Positions 51,780 through 61,309 of a DNA stretch of 64,000 nucleotides are shown here, one piece after another. Both the position numbers and the translations under genes were made by a program. Location of the stretch: contig CAXXQD010000010.1 of assembly GCA_963677475.2 (NCBI GenBank), positions 178,249 through 242,248 on the forward strand. The letters are read 5' to 3'. Position 1 is the stretch's first letter; the number at the start of each line of letters is the position of its first letter. This stretch comes from JABMQB01 sp963677475. GTDB lineage: Bacteria > Bacteroidota > Bacteroidia > Bacteroidales > Prolixibacteraceae. Below the pieces are notes generated by a model that did not search any database, was not told where the DNA came from, and saw only the letters and a program-made list of their open reading frames with translations.

Positions 51780-52736
51780 TTAGTAATTGAGGCAATCTTC
51801 CACCTTTTTGTTCAACATAAAATTAAGTAAATTATTGGCGGCCCTGATTTGTAATTCCCGCGCTGAGCTGTCGGAATACCAGGCATAGTGACCTGTACAA
51901 ACCGTACGTTCATGCTCGATCAAGCCTTTTTGGTTCTCGTTGGTTGGTTCGTTTTCAAAGACATCAAGCCCGGCACTATGGATTTGCCCTGAATTTAATG
52001 CTTGCAATAAAGCGTTCTCATCGATTACCTCGCCACGTGAAGTATTGATTAAAACAGGCTTTTTAGGCATCTGCGCAAATGAAGTTGAATTAAAAAGGTG
52101 TGTTGTTTCATGGGTCAGGTTGCAATGAATGCTAATCACATCTGATTCTTGAATCAACTGCTCGAAGCTAACTTTTTGGGCATTTAATTCCATAAACCTG
52201 TCTTCAGGAATATAAGGATCGGAAACGATTGTTTTTTGAAACAAATTGGATGCCTTTTTACAAAATTCGCCCCCTATCCTTCCCAAACCAATAATACCCA
52301 AGGTTTTATCGTGCAACTCAAAGATATCCGGAATTGGGGGTGCGGCAAATTTCTCTTTTAATTGCAAGCTGGTATTCCACATTCCCCTTGAGCAGGTTAA
52401 TAACATGGCAAGGGCATGGTCTGAAACCGAATGGTTTGCATAGCCCTGAACGTTCGCTACTTTTATCCCGAACCTGGAACATGCATCAACATCCACATTA
52501 TCATAGCCAACACCGTACCTGACCACTGCTTTTAAATTGCTAAGGCCAGATAAAAATTCTTCATCTATTTTTGTATGCCGGACCAATATTCCATCTGCAT
52601 TTTTCGCAAACTCTTTCTTTTCATCCTTATCGCCATGATAAGTAGGATGAACCTTTAAAGTAAAACCATTTTTTTCAAACAGTTCTTTTTCATATTGGTA
52701 GGATTTATATCCTGAATCCAAAATAACAATTTCCAT
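51780..52736 (-). CDS. D-2-hydroxyacid dehydrogenase (C-terminal binding protein/PGDH-like)
   Basis: A 318-residue NAD-dependent enzyme reducing a 2-ketoacid or oxidising a D-2-hydroxyacid. The NAD motif is GLGRIGGEF, the catalytic Arg is in NTSRGEVIDE, the Glu in DVFENEPTN and the His in CTGHYAWYS. Substrate is uncertain. It lies 15 bp after the SDR gene on the same strand, in a probable two-gene operon. Confidence 0.9.
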   Translation of the reverse strand: MEIVILDSGYKSYQYEKELFEKNGFTLKVHPTYHGDKDEKKEFAKNADGILVRHTKIDEEFLSGLSNLKAVVRYGVGYDNVDVDACSRFGIKVANVQGYANHSVSDHALAMLLTCSRGMWNTSLQLKEKFAAPPIPDIFELHDKTLGIIGLGRIGGEFCKKASNLFQKTIVSDPYIPEDRFMELNAQKVSFEQLIQESDVISIHCNLTHETTHLFNSTSFAQMPKKPVLINTSRGEVIDENALLQALNSGQIHSAGLDVFENEPTNENQKGLIEHERTVCTGHYAWYSDSSARELQIRAANNLLNFMLNKKVEDCLNY

Positions 52737-52751
52737 AAGTATTCCGTATAA

Positions 52752-53597
52752 TTAAATTCCGTTGTAGGCAGAAAACCCACCATCAACTGGTATTGTTGCC
52801 CCAGTAATAAACGATGATTGGTCGGACAATAACCAAAAAACAGTAGTAATTAAGTTTTCCGGATCACCAAGCTTCCCAATAGGCGTATGATCAACAATCC
52901 GCTTTCCACGTGGGGTTAATTCACCTGATTTTTCATCGAATAATAAAAACCTGTTTTGGTCGGTTAAAATAAACCCGGGAGCTATGGCATTTACCCTGAT
53001 GTTGGATTTCGACAAGTGAACAGCCAACCATTGTGTAAAATTATTGACAGCAGCTTTACCGGCACTATAGGCCGGTGATTTGCTTAAGGGTTGAATCGCC
53101 CCCATAGAGCTAATATTTATAATATTTCCTGATTGCTGTTTAACCATAAGCACTGCAAATATTTTTGTAGGAATAACACTGCCCATGAAATTCAAATCGC
53201 TTGTATATTGAAAATCGTTCAGGTTAACGCCAAAAAACGAATCTTCTATCGGTGTTTCTGAAGTTAAAAATTCGGATTTGGTTGATGCCCCTTTGGTCGC
53301 TCCTCCGGCAACATTTATCAAAGCATCTATCGAACCATATTCATTGGCAACTTTTTCTTTAATTTGCTCCAATGCTTCACTGTTTAAAACATCACAAGCA
53401 AAAGATTGGTGTTTCCCTCCAAAACCATTGATTTTATCCCAAACAGATTGAAGTTTTTCATTGCTCCTTCCGAGAAGTATCAAATTGGCACCTGCACCTG
53501 CGAGAGCAATGGCAATGGCTGCCCCGATTATTCCGCTTGCACCCGTAACAAGAATATTTTTGTTTTCGACCGAAAACATTTCTTTACATTCCATCAT
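52752..53597 (-). CDS. SDR-family oxidoreductase (mannonate/fructuronate-type)
   Basis: A 281-residue short-chain dehydrogenase. The cofactor motif is TGASGIIGAAI, the stability motif is NVAGGA, and the catalytic pair is YSAGK with the Ser upstream in NISSMG. Its long sequence, with KSGELTPRGKRIV and VDGGFSAYNGI, resembles D-mannonate oxidoreductase or fructuronate reductase SDRs of Bacteroidota. With the neighbouring Gfo/Idh and 2-hydroxyacid genes it suggests sugar-acid metabolism. Substrate uncertain. Confidence 0.86.
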   Translation of the reverse strand: MMECKEMFSVENKNILVTGASGIIGAAIAIALAGAGANLILLGRSNEKLQSVWDKINGFGGKHQSFACDVLNSEALEQIKEKVANEYGSIDALINVAGGATKGASTKSEFLTSETPIEDSFFGVNLNDFQYTSDLNFMGSVIPTKIFAVLMVKQQSGNIINISSMGAIQPLSKSPAYSAGKAAVNNFTQWLAVHLSKSNIRVNAIAPGFILTDQNRFLLFDEKSGELTPRGKRIVDHTPIGKLGDPENLITTVFWLLSDQSSFITGATIPVDGGFSAYNGI

Positions 53598-53685
53598 TAG
53601 TTTAAGTTTCTGACAAGGTATTAATTATAACAGTTTTTTTCACTATTTGCGATGAACAATTCTATAATTATTTTGTACTAAGCGT

Positions 53686-54132
53686 ATGATAAATTATCTT
53701 ATACTATTGACAATCACATTTTTGGTCGGCAATCAGGAAAAAGAAAAATCGGACTCGATGAAATGGAATAAATTAAATGAATTTGAGGAATCAGTAATAA
53801 TCAATAAAGGCACAGAAATGCCTTTCTCGGGGGAATATTACGACCATAAAGAGAAGGGAATATATGTTTGTAAACAATGTGAAGCCCCTCTTTTTAATTC
53901 AAACGATAAGTTCGATTCGCACTGCGGGTGGCCCAGTTTTGATGATGAAATTAAAGGTGCAATTTTGCAAATAAAAGACCCGGACGGGATAAGAATTGAA
54001 ATTATTTGTGCCAATTGCAAGGGACATTTGGGGCATGTATTTTATGGTGAAGGGTTCACAAATAAAAACAAAAGACATTGTGTAAATTCTACATCCATGA
54101 AGTTTATCTCTGAAAAAAGCACTAACTCATAA
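53686..54132 (+). CDS. msrB: Peptide-methionine (R)-S-oxide reductase
   Basis: Reduces methionine-R-sulfoxide in proteins. The 148 residues begin with a hydrophobic helix (a signal anchor), suggesting export. Zinc cysteines are in CKQC and CANC; the GWPSFDD motif is intact, and the catalytic cysteine lies in RHCVNSTSM. An IS element starts only 3 bp after its stop. Confidence 0.93.
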   Translation: MINYLILLTITFLVGNQEKEKSDSMKWNKLNEFEESVIINKGTEMPFSGEYYDHKEKGIYVCKQCEAPLFNSNDKFDSHCGWPSFDDEIKGAILQIKDPDGIRIEIICANCKGHLGHVFYGEGFTNKNKRHCVNSTSMKFISEKSTNS

Positions 54133-54147
54133 ACTGTGTAAGTAGAA

Positions 54148-54175
54148 AATACCTTGGGTTGCAACCCAAGGTATT
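54148..54175. terminator. Palindromic terminator in the left IS end
   Basis: A perfect 28-bp palindrome (arms AATACCTTGGGTTG and its complement) followed by a T run. It lies between msrB and the transposase, within the terminal repeat, and should stop readthrough from the host gene into the element. Confidence 0.85.
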
Positions 54176-54205
54176 TTTTTGTTTAATTTTAAAATTTGCA
54201 TAGTA

Positions 54206-55402
54206 ATGAAGAAAGAAGATTTATTAAACGATGATTTCCTGAAGCAGTTTAAATCAGGAGATGAACTCAACGATTTTTTAAAGCAAGTCCAGAAGCGTGG
54301 CATTGAAAAAATGCTTGAAGGTGAACTTGATGGACATTTAGGTTACGATAAACACAAGAAGTCAGATAGCTCAAATGCCCGTAATGGTTATTCCGAGAAG
54401 AAAATACGTACTTCTATGGGCGAGTCAAATATCCATGTCCCACGTGACCGGGATGCATCTTTTAATCCCATGATTATCCCTAAAAGGGGAAGTATGGTAG
54501 ATGGCCTGGAAAACATCATTATTTCCTTTTATGCCAAAGGGATGAGCAATAGTGATATTGAAGAACAAGTCCGTGAACTTTACGGTTTTGAAGTCTCTAC
54601 ATCTACCATCTCCCGGATTACCGATGCTGTTACAAATGACATTGTTGCCTGGCAGAACCGTCCACTAGAACCGGTTTATTTAATCGTTTGGATGGACGGT
54701 ATTGTATTTAAAGTAAGAGAGAATTCCAAGGTAATCAATAAGACCATTTACATTGCAGTAGGCTTAAGAAGGGATGGAAAAAAAGAAGTACTTGGACTAT
54801 GGTTGGGCAAAAATGAATCAGCAGCTTTCTGGATGAGCGTATTAACCGATATGCGTGCCCGTGGTGTCGAAGATATCCTGATTACTGCAACTGATAACCT
54901 CAATGGTTTTACTGACACTATTCGTAGTGTATTCCCTGAATCAAAGACCCAGATTTGTGTAGTACATCAAATCCGAAATGCCAGCAGATATGTGGTTTGG
55001 AAGGATAAGAAATCATTTACAAGGGACATGAAGCAAATCTATAATGCCCCGACAAAAGAAGCAGCAAAAGCTGCTTTGGAAGATTTTGCTGGTCAGTGGG
55101 AGGGTAAATATTCTTATGCAATTAAAAGTTGGAGGGACAATTGGGAAGACTTAACTGTATTTTTTGAGTTTCCACTGGAAATCAGGAAAATAATCTACAC
55201 AACAAACCTGGTTGAAAACTTAAATGGCAAAATCAGAAAGTACACTAAAAACAAACTTTCATTCCCTTCAGACCAAGCTGTAATGAAATCAGTATATTTG
55301 GCAACAAGGGAAGCAACTAAAAAATGGTCGATGCCAATCCAAAATTGGGGCATCATCCTGAATCAGTTCTTAGTCATATTTGAAAAAAGGGTCCAGCTTT
55401 AA
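54206..55402 (+). CDS. IS256-family transposase
   Basis: A 398-residue DDE transposase of the mutator/IS256 group, from the ATG at 54206. Motifs are WMDGIVFKVRE (first Asp), ATDNLNGFTD (second Asp) and NLVENLNGKIRK (Glu), with CVVHQIRNA between. The frame is complete, so the element could be active. An upstream TTG at 54179 is less likely as a start. Confidence 0.95.
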   Translation: MKKEDLLNDDFLKQFKSGDELNDFLKQVQKRGIEKMLEGELDGHLGYDKHKKSDSSNARNGYSEKKIRTSMGESNIHVPRDRDASFNPMIIPKRGSMVDGLENIIISFYAKGMSNSDIEEQVRELYGFEVSTSTISRITDAVTNDIVAWQNRPLEPVYLIVWMDGIVFKVRENSKVINKTIYIAVGLRRDGKKEVLGLWLGKNESAAFWMSVLTDMRARGVEDILITATDNLNGFTDTIRSVFPESKTQICVVHQIRNASRYVVWKDKKSFTRDMKQIYNAPTKEAAKAALEDFAGQWEGKYSYAIKSWRDNWEDLTVFFEFPLEIRKIIYTTNLVENLNGKIRKYTKNKLSFPSDQAVMKSVYLATREATKKWSMPIQNWGIILNQFLVIFEKRVQL

Positions 55403-55470
55403 ATAGCTAAACCCTCGGTATTTTTTATTTACACACTTGGTGAAACAGTGTCCTGAAAAACCTCTAAAAT

Positions 55471-55495
55471 AAAAAATGCCGGATGACCGGCACTT
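55471..55495 (-). terminator. Terminator of the OB-like lipoprotein gene
   Basis: On the minus strand TGCCGG and CCGGCA pair around a 4-base loop, followed by a T run. It lies 21 bp beyond the lipoprotein stop at 55516. Confidence 0.8.
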
Positions 55496-55515
55496 TCTTT
55501 TATCTTGTTTATCGT

Positions 55516-56064
55516 TTATTCTACAATTTCTTCTGTTGTATCAACCTCTATTTCCTCAATTGAATCCGTAACAATTTCTTCGGGGGCAGGTGACAATTCT
55601 TTGACTTTTAATCCTTCAATAAAATAAACCGGTTCAGCATCTGCTTCCTGCATTTTATGATCGTCTTCTGCGTGGTCCTCTTCTGCTTCTCCCATTGTAT
55701 GCGCATGTTCATCATGTGTAGCTTCTCCAACCATTACCTCTTTCAAAATTCCGACTACTTCCAATTCACTACCCAATTGCTCTTGCGTAAATGCCCCTAT
55801 TTCTTCACCAGCTTCTACCCGAATGGTCATTTCTTCGTTACTTCCCATTAAAAAACAACGGGCCCCGCTGTGTTTACACACATGCGAAACGGTACCTTTA
55901 ACAAGCACTTCCTGATCAACCAAATCTTTTGCACTGGCCAATAATTCGTCAACACTCATTACAACCAGTTCTGCACTTTTTTCAGAAACATTTTTTTGTT
56001 TTTGAGAATTTGTGCATGCTGCCATAGAAAAAATAACTGCAAACAATAAAATAAACTTTTTCAT
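55516..56064 (-). CDS. His-rich lipoprotein with OB-fold-like domain
   Basis: A 182-residue lipoprotein (lipobox SMAAC, about residue 17). Residues about 35-110 look like an OB fold (VDQEVLVKGTVSHVCKHSGARCF and SELEVVGILKEV). Two cysteines occur in HVCKHSGARCFLMG. The acidic, histidine-rich stretch at about 115-145 (HDEHAHTMGEAEEDHAEDDHKM in part) probably binds metal. It is followed downstream by nothing but a terminator; 18 bp upstream is the PepSY-like gene. Role unknown, perhaps metal or haem handling. Confidence 0.72.
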   Translation of the reverse strand: MKKFILLFAVIFSMAACTNSQKQKNVSEKSAELVVMSVDELLASAKDLVDQEVLVKGTVSHVCKHSGARCFLMGSNEEMTIRVEAGEEIGAFTQEQLGSELEVVGILKEVMVGEATHDEHAHTMGEAEEDHAEDDHKMQEADAEPVYFIEGLKVKELSPAPEEIVTDSIEEIEVDTTEEIVE

Positions 56065-56082
56065 AACGCACTTTTTAAGTTT

Positions 56083-56634
56083 TTATTTGTAAAAAATAAT
56101 GAACAATAAAGGTATTAAAAATCCGGCTAATGTCAACCATAATCCCCTGCCCTTCAATCCATTCTTCCCTTTCAAAATGAACAAGCCCGAAATGGCAACA
56201 AAAATCAGGATTACAGACATTATATCACTCACCCACTTCCAACTTTTTTGAATTACTGCTTTGTGCAAATGGTTCATTTGATAGATCACCTGTCGTCTTT
56301 TTAAGTATTCCATATACCCAATTCCGGTTTCAGGATCAAATACAACTGTGCCATTTTGAATAAATACTTTTATATCGCCGCTACTGCTTTTATAGTGCTT
56401 CTTGTATATTATGTCTTCCCCAAGGCTTTTTAACGCATTAATAACACCATTCCTATCTAATCTGGCATCTTTGGGCAAATTAAGGTCAATCTCCTGGTAA
56501 TATACACGGTAATCGGGATTAAAATCGTCGGTATGGTTCAATATAATACCAGAGAAGGCATAAATAAGCGTTATTCCGGTAATGAAATAACCAAAATCCC
56601 GATGAAGTATCCTTAAAAGTTTTCGAATTTTCAT
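56083..56634 (-). CDS. PepSY-associated membrane protein
   Basis: A 183-residue membrane protein from the ATG at 56634 (MKIRKLLR). It has a helix at about 15-35 with RILHRDFGYFITGI and FSGIILNHTDD, an extracytoplasmic part with a PepSY-like strand (SSGDIKVFIQNGTVVFDPETG), and two C-terminal helices near 130-180. PepSY-TM proteins often take part in siderophore or iron reduction. It shares an operon with the His-rich lipoprotein and is divergent from the NifX-like gene. Confidence 0.78.
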   Translation of the reverse strand: MKIRKLLRILHRDFGYFITGITLIYAFSGIILNHTDDFNPDYRVYYQEIDLNLPKDARLDRNGVINALKSLGEDIIYKKHYKSSSGDIKVFIQNGTVVFDPETGIGYMEYLKRRQVIYQMNHLHKAVIQKSWKWVSDIMSVILIFVAISGLFILKGKNGLKGRGLWLTLAGFLIPLLFIIFYK

Positions 56635-56767
56635 GAATTTAATTTTTGTCAAAATTAAGAGAAATCGTTGATTCGACAATACAAAACAAAACATTGTATT
56701 TTATGAACTTATGTTTGCTATATTTATTTATTTTTGCACAAAAATATTTACAGAAAGGATATAAGTT

Positions 56768-57145
56768 ATGGAGAAAATTGCGATACCTACGGTTAATGAC
56801 ACAATTGACGATCATTTCGGACATGCCGAATTATTTTTAATTTATCAGATAAGTTCAAACAAGAAAATTGAATCGAAAGAATTTTATGTTCCCGCCCAAG
56901 GTTGTGGCTGTAAATCGGGCTTGGCAGGTGACTTGAAAAAATTAGGCGTAACTACTTTACTTGCTGGGAATATGGGTAAAGGCGCACAAAACACCTTAAA
57001 ATCCAACAACATAGACGTAATCACAGGTTTTTCAGGAAAAACGGATGATGCTGTTCAAAAATGGTTAAGTGGTGATTTTACCAGAACCTACGAATTATGC
57101 TCAGGTGGCCATAACGGACATGCGTGTAACCACCATGGCCATTGA
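56768..57145 (+). CDS. NifX/NifB-type dinitrogenase iron-molybdenum cofactor domain protein
   Basis: A 125-residue protein of the NifX/NafY/VnfX fold (MEKIAIPTVNDTIDDHFGHAE, QGCGCKSGLAGDLKKLG, GFSGKTDDAVQKWL). These domains bind iron-sulfur or FeMo cofactors. The C-terminal tail CSGGHNGHACNHHGH is unusually rich in His and Cys and may bind metal. No nif genes are nearby, so a general metal-cluster role is more likely. TATTTTTG at 56729-56736 is a -7 box about 30 bp upstream. Confidence 0.83.
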   Translation: MEKIAIPTVNDTIDDHFGHAELFLIYQISSNKKIESKEFYVPAQGCGCKSGLAGDLKKLGVTTLLAGNMGKGAQNTLKSNNIDVITGFSGKTDDAVQKWLSGDFTRTYELCSGGHNGHACNHHGH

Positions 57146-57168
57146 TTAAATTACTAATAAGGTGCATT

Positions 57169-57202
57169 ATAAAACCCGGTTTTTGTGCAGACCTGGTTTT
57201 AT
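57169..57202. terminator. Terminator between NifX-like and GH43 genes
   Basis: ATAAAACCCGG (57169-57179) pairs with CCTGGTTTTAT (57192-57202) with one mismatch. The A/T ends let it function from both sides between the convergent genes. Confidence 0.65.
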
Positions 57203-57232
57203 ATTACTTTAAATCAATATAGTCCATAAACT

Positions 57233-59380
57233 TTATTGAGCTTTAGGGTTTGTTTGTCCCATAAGGTTTTTAATTTCTTTTTCACATAGCCCATAATCAT
57301 AAAAACGCATGGAAGCCATGTAGCCTGAATAATATTCGCCTATATCGGAATCCCCAATCCTTATTTTGGCATTTTCTATTTCCGATGAAAGCATCATATT
57401 TTGTGCATTATCCAATTCCCCGTTCACATAAACTTTCTCAACTACCCCATCAAAGGTTAAAATAATGTGATGCCATTTGTTTTCAGGCGGAAGGCTTTTA
57501 TAAGGCATATCAAAATGCCCATCTAAATGTGAGGCTGCACCAAAATTACTGCTGTTATAATGTGCAGCATTGTATGAATTTGCCAAATAGAATTCGGTTC
57601 GATCGCACCATGATAATAAGCATTCGTCTTTATCATCAATTTCCGGATTTTTTACCCAAGCAGCTACGGTAAATGCGCCATTCCACGACAAGCTTTCCGG
57701 CACCTTTACCCCTTCCAAAACAAGTGCTCCTTTAATAAAATCAATAGTCCTGATTCCTGTTTCTTTATCAGTCACCAAATCAATCTCTCCAACCTTCGTG
57801 AACACTCCTCCCAATGTTCCAATATTTTTTATTTTATAGATCGATGTCCCAAAGTCGGCGTCCAATAAATCAAAACCTGCCAATAAACTTTGTGAGCTCC
57901 CTGGTGCTGGTTCATTTTCAGAGTTTTTGTTTTCTAAATCCAATGGGAATTCAAACAGGTCCCCATAGATTTTCAGGTTCCAAACTGCTGCATATATTCC
58001 ATTTTTTTCTGCACCTAGAATATTAAGTTTAATATATCGGGCAATCACATCGTTATCATCAATCATCGGACTTCCGGGAGTTCTGTTACACGATTTATCC
58101 ACATATAAATCCCATTGCCCCCCATCTTTCGAATATTCTATTTCGTATTGGTAATAATAACTTGCAAATTCAAATTGTGTAACAACCCGTTTTATTTTTT
58201 TCTGTGAGCCTAAGTCTATTATCAAATGCTGGGGAAATGTATTATTCCCCGCTTTCCACATGGTCACGTTATTATCGTCGGTAGCAAAACCAGGTTGGTA
58301 ACAATAATCGTAATCCGGTGATTTTAAAAAATAACTTGATGATGCTTCTGCTTTTGCATTTAGGGCAATATTTGGAGGCGATGGGCTTTCTTCAAAATTG
58401 GCAATTCCTTTGAGCGTTGGCACAACCGCTTTAATGGTCGAATCATTTTCAAAAATTAAGCTATCCATACATACCTGGCGCGATAAGCCACCTGCAGTAA
58501 ACGGATAATCGTGTTTATGGTAAACGATATAATAATCGTCATCGTCCTGCAAAACAGAATGGTGCCCAGGACCATGAACAGTTCCGTTAGCATTGGTTTC
58601 GAGAATAGGATTGTTTTTTCCGGGGGTAAATGGCCCGTACGGGTTGTTTGCATAAGAATAAAGAACTTTGTAGGTTTCATCGTGGCACGACTCCGCCGAA
58701 TACATTAAAATGTATGTATCCCCCTTTTTCATCAGATAGGCTGCCTCAAAAGGATTGGGGGTCTGCTCCAACGGGATATTTTTTGCATTGTTTACCTTAT
58801 CCATTGTTGCACTGTCGAGGATACCAACTGCATAACCACTGTTGTAATGTACCCAGGTACCCCAATGTGCATAAATAGTCCCATCATCGTCTTTAAAAAA
58901 TTGGGCATCTAACGAAGGAAATCCTGAAATGGGGTAATTATGTGCAATTATCGGGGTATCATCGTCATGTAATTTTTGCCACGGGCCAACAGGTGTATCC
59001 GATACATATCCGTAAATATTACATCCCGCCTGACAGTTGCCGAAATATAAATAATACCTTCCATCGTTGCCTTCCAAAATATCCGGGGCCCAGAAATTAC
59101 GAAGGTTTACCGAATTTAACGATGGTATTTCCATAATGTAGTTATACCAGTTTTTTAAATCACTGCTATACCAAACTGTTGGTGCACCTGAGGCCAACAT
59201 TTCATTATCTGTGGTTGCATAAATGTAATAAACATCGCCAAATTTTTTAATGGTCGGATCGGCAAAATAGCCAGGTAAGATAGGGTTTCCGATCGTTAAA
59301 ACTTCATTGTGTTCCTTACAATGCGTAAAAAAAACGATGATTAAACAGCCCAGTATAATTTTGACGGCAAATGTTTTCAT
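57233..59380 (-). CDS. GH43 lipoprotein with CBM32-like and LamG domains
   Basis: A 715-residue lipoprotein (lipobox FFTHC, residue 21) that should cleave arabinan, arabinoxylan or similar side chains. The N-terminal five-bladed GH43 domain has the three acids in ADPTIKK, SLDAQFF and PFEAAYL. A discoidin/CBM32-like module follows at about 340-470, and a LamG/concanavalin-type module at about 500-710 (FTVAAWVKNPE, GVVEKVYVNGELDNA). It follows the M61 gene by 8 bp in one operon. Confidence 0.9.
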   Translation of the reverse strand: MKTFAVKIILGCLIIVFFTHCKEHNEVLTIGNPILPGYFADPTIKKFGDVYYIYATTDNEMLASGAPTVWYSSDLKNWYNYIMEIPSLNSVNLRNFWAPDILEGNDGRYYLYFGNCQAGCNIYGYVSDTPVGPWQKLHDDDTPIIAHNYPISGFPSLDAQFFKDDDGTIYAHWGTWVHYNSGYAVGILDSATMDKVNNAKNIPLEQTPNPFEAAYLMKKGDTYILMYSAESCHDETYKVLYSYANNPYGPFTPGKNNPILETNANGTVHGPGHHSVLQDDDDYYIVYHKHDYPFTAGGLSRQVCMDSLIFENDSTIKAVVPTLKGIANFEESPSPPNIALNAKAEASSSYFLKSPDYDYCYQPGFATDDNNVTMWKAGNNTFPQHLIIDLGSQKKIKRVVTQFEFASYYYQYEIEYSKDGGQWDLYVDKSCNRTPGSPMIDDNDVIARYIKLNILGAEKNGIYAAVWNLKIYGDLFEFPLDLENKNSENEPAPGSSQSLLAGFDLLDADFGTSIYKIKNIGTLGGVFTKVGEIDLVTDKETGIRTIDFIKGALVLEGVKVPESLSWNGAFTVAAWVKNPEIDDKDECLLSWCDRTEFYLANSYNAAHYNSSNFGAASHLDGHFDMPYKSLPPENKWHHIILTFDGVVEKVYVNGELDNAQNMMLSSEIENAKIRIGDSDIGEYYSGYMASMRFYDYGLCEKEIKNLMGQTNPKAQ

Positions 59381-59388
59381 TCTTCTTT

Positions 59389-61194
59389 TTATTTAATTAT
59401 CCAACTGTTGAGAATACCTAATAGCTTTGAAGTCGATGATTCTATTGGGGCCATTTTAAAATCCCGGCTTTCTTTCACAAAAGTTTCGATTTTGAATTCT
59501 TTAGTTCCGGTTCTTCTTTCCACTTTAATCTTTAGGCTGCTTTCTTTCTTTGGATGTTTTAGTATCCCAATTTGAATATCGTTGGGAAGTTCATCGTTGA
59601 TAGAAATAATTTTATCATTGATACTTAAACCTCGCTTCCATGCAGGTGAACCCCGATTAATGTCTGTAATAATTAAATTGTCGTTATTTCCTCGTACATT
59701 CAGACCAAAGGAAAGCTCTTTTTCTGGTTCAAGGTTCATCTCAATCCCTGCATAATCAAGGTATTTCTGGTAATCCATCGGTTCAGTAGTTTCGGCGTAT
59801 TGAAATATTTCTTCCAATGAACATCCCGCAATATTCTCACAAACTTCCCTAAACTCCTGATCGGTATATCCCCTGTTTTTCTGCTTGTGGAAATCATAAT
59901 ACAAAGTACGCATTACATCATCCAGCGATTTTTTATTGTTGGTCTCATGCCTTATTTTTAAGTCAATCAGCATGCCCAAAGCACAGCCAATATCGTAGTA
60001 TGAAATAACCGTGTTTTGAGTATGGTTGTTATGGTTAAAAAAATTCCACCATGTATCGAAGCTTGATTGCGTTGCACTTGTGTGTGCCCTGCCCGGGGCA
60101 TTTTCGAATTTGGCAATGACATTGCTCAAAGCATCGAGCGTTTCTTGTCGCGACATCAAGCCTGCCCTGTTCAGGATTAAATATTCGTAATAAACTGTAA
60201 ACCCTTCAGCAACCCATAGCATATTAGTAAGGTTTTCTTTTGTATAGTCAAATGGACCGAGGACAATCGGGCGAATAGTTTTTATATTATAAAGGTGAAA
60301 AAACTCATGTGCAATAAACGACAGCCACCCTTTATAGCCTTCACTTTTTGTAACATCGGTAATCGCATTCGAAAATACAACCATCGAATTTGAATGTTCT
60401 AAGCCCCCATACCCTTTTTGCATTTCAATGAATGTATAGTGATTATAGGGAACGTCATCGATGATGCCTGTTGCACTACTGATTATTTTTTTCAAGTCGT
60501 CAATATATGTTGAAACATCTAATGACGCCAAATTTTCTTTCGCTAAAATATATGGTATCCCATCAACTTCAAACGACCAGTTTTCCTGATTTCCGATTAA
60601 AACAGGGGAATCATAAAGTACATCGAAGTTACTGGCAAAAAAAGTATTTACCTGATTTTCGACTTTTTGCAATCCGGTATTAATTTGCTTCCAATTTTCA
60701 GGTGGAATAATTTCGACCATAACGGGACACTCTTTTTTTCCTTTCGGGTACATAAAAATGCCCGTTGGAGAAATAAACGCCCTTCCATCGTCCAAAAAAG
60801 GTTCTGCGACCGATGCTTTCAGGGCGAACACATCGTACGAAATATTTATAGGCCCACTGTTCGCGGCGTAAATATCCCAGGTATTCTTATCTGATTTGGT
60901 ATAATTCAGTTCATTCCCTTCAATATCGCTTGCACTGAAGTTTGTAACATTTCCTGATAAATTCAAAATCCAATAATAACCGGGAGTCCATGCCGGCATT
61001 ACAAAATGGCAGGTATCCAAATCGAGTCCTTTGCATTCCATTTCAACATGAAAATAATGGTTGTTGGGGTTTTCCATGGAGACCTTTACCTGAATTGGTT
61101 CCAGTGTTTTTTCTGCTACGCTTCCGAAAGACCCTGTTGGTAGCAGGCTGCATATTAAAAACAGGGGAGATATTAATTTCATTATTGAATTCAT
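59389..61194 (-). CDS. M61-family aminopeptidase with PDZ domain
   Basis: A 601-residue exported protein with a signal peptide (about 1-25). The M61 glycyl-aminopeptidase-type domain carries HEFFH (HExxH, 296-300) and the third ligand E330 in WVAEGFTVYYE. A PDZ domain follows at about 500-580 (RGSPAWKRGLSINDKIISIND). It lies between GH127 and GH43, on the same strand, 8 bp before the latter. Its link to glycan breakdown is only positional. Confidence 0.88.
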   Translation of the reverse strand: MNSIMKLISPLFLICSLLPTGSFGSVAEKTLEPIQVKVSMENPNNHYFHVEMECKGLDLDTCHFVMPAWTPGYYWILNLSGNVTNFSASDIEGNELNYTKSDKNTWDIYAANSGPINISYDVFALKASVAEPFLDDGRAFISPTGIFMYPKGKKECPVMVEIIPPENWKQINTGLQKVENQVNTFFASNFDVLYDSPVLIGNQENWSFEVDGIPYILAKENLASLDVSTYIDDLKKIISSATGIIDDVPYNHYTFIEMQKGYGGLEHSNSMVVFSNAITDVTKSEGYKGWLSFIAHEFFHLYNIKTIRPIVLGPFDYTKENLTNMLWVAEGFTVYYEYLILNRAGLMSRQETLDALSNVIAKFENAPGRAHTSATQSSFDTWWNFFNHNNHTQNTVISYYDIGCALGMLIDLKIRHETNNKKSLDDVMRTLYYDFHKQKNRGYTDQEFREVCENIAGCSLEEIFQYAETTEPMDYQKYLDYAGIEMNLEPEKELSFGLNVRGNNDNLIITDINRGSPAWKRGLSINDKIISINDELPNDIQIGILKHPKKESSLKIKVERRTGTKEFKIETFVKESRDFKMAPIESSTSKLLGILNSWIIK

Positions 61195-61309
61195 GTGCTG
61201 GCAATCTTGATTATAAGCATATAAGATGTTAAAACGACTAAACCTGCCCAGACAAATTAACTCATCGAGGCAGGTTATAATTTACTACCTAATTAAGACC
61301 AAATCTATA

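Larger units (their letters stand above)
54135..55435 (+). mobile_element. IS256-family insertion sequence
   Basis: About 1.3 kb. The ends are inverted repeats: TGTGTAAGTAGAAAATACC from 54135 matches TGTGTAAATAAAAAATACC read inward from 55435, and similarity continues into (T/G)nGGGTT. One transposase gene fills the element. I could not find an 8-9 bp target duplication: flanks differ. The left end also carries a perfect palindrome that would act as a terminator. Confidence 0.85.
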
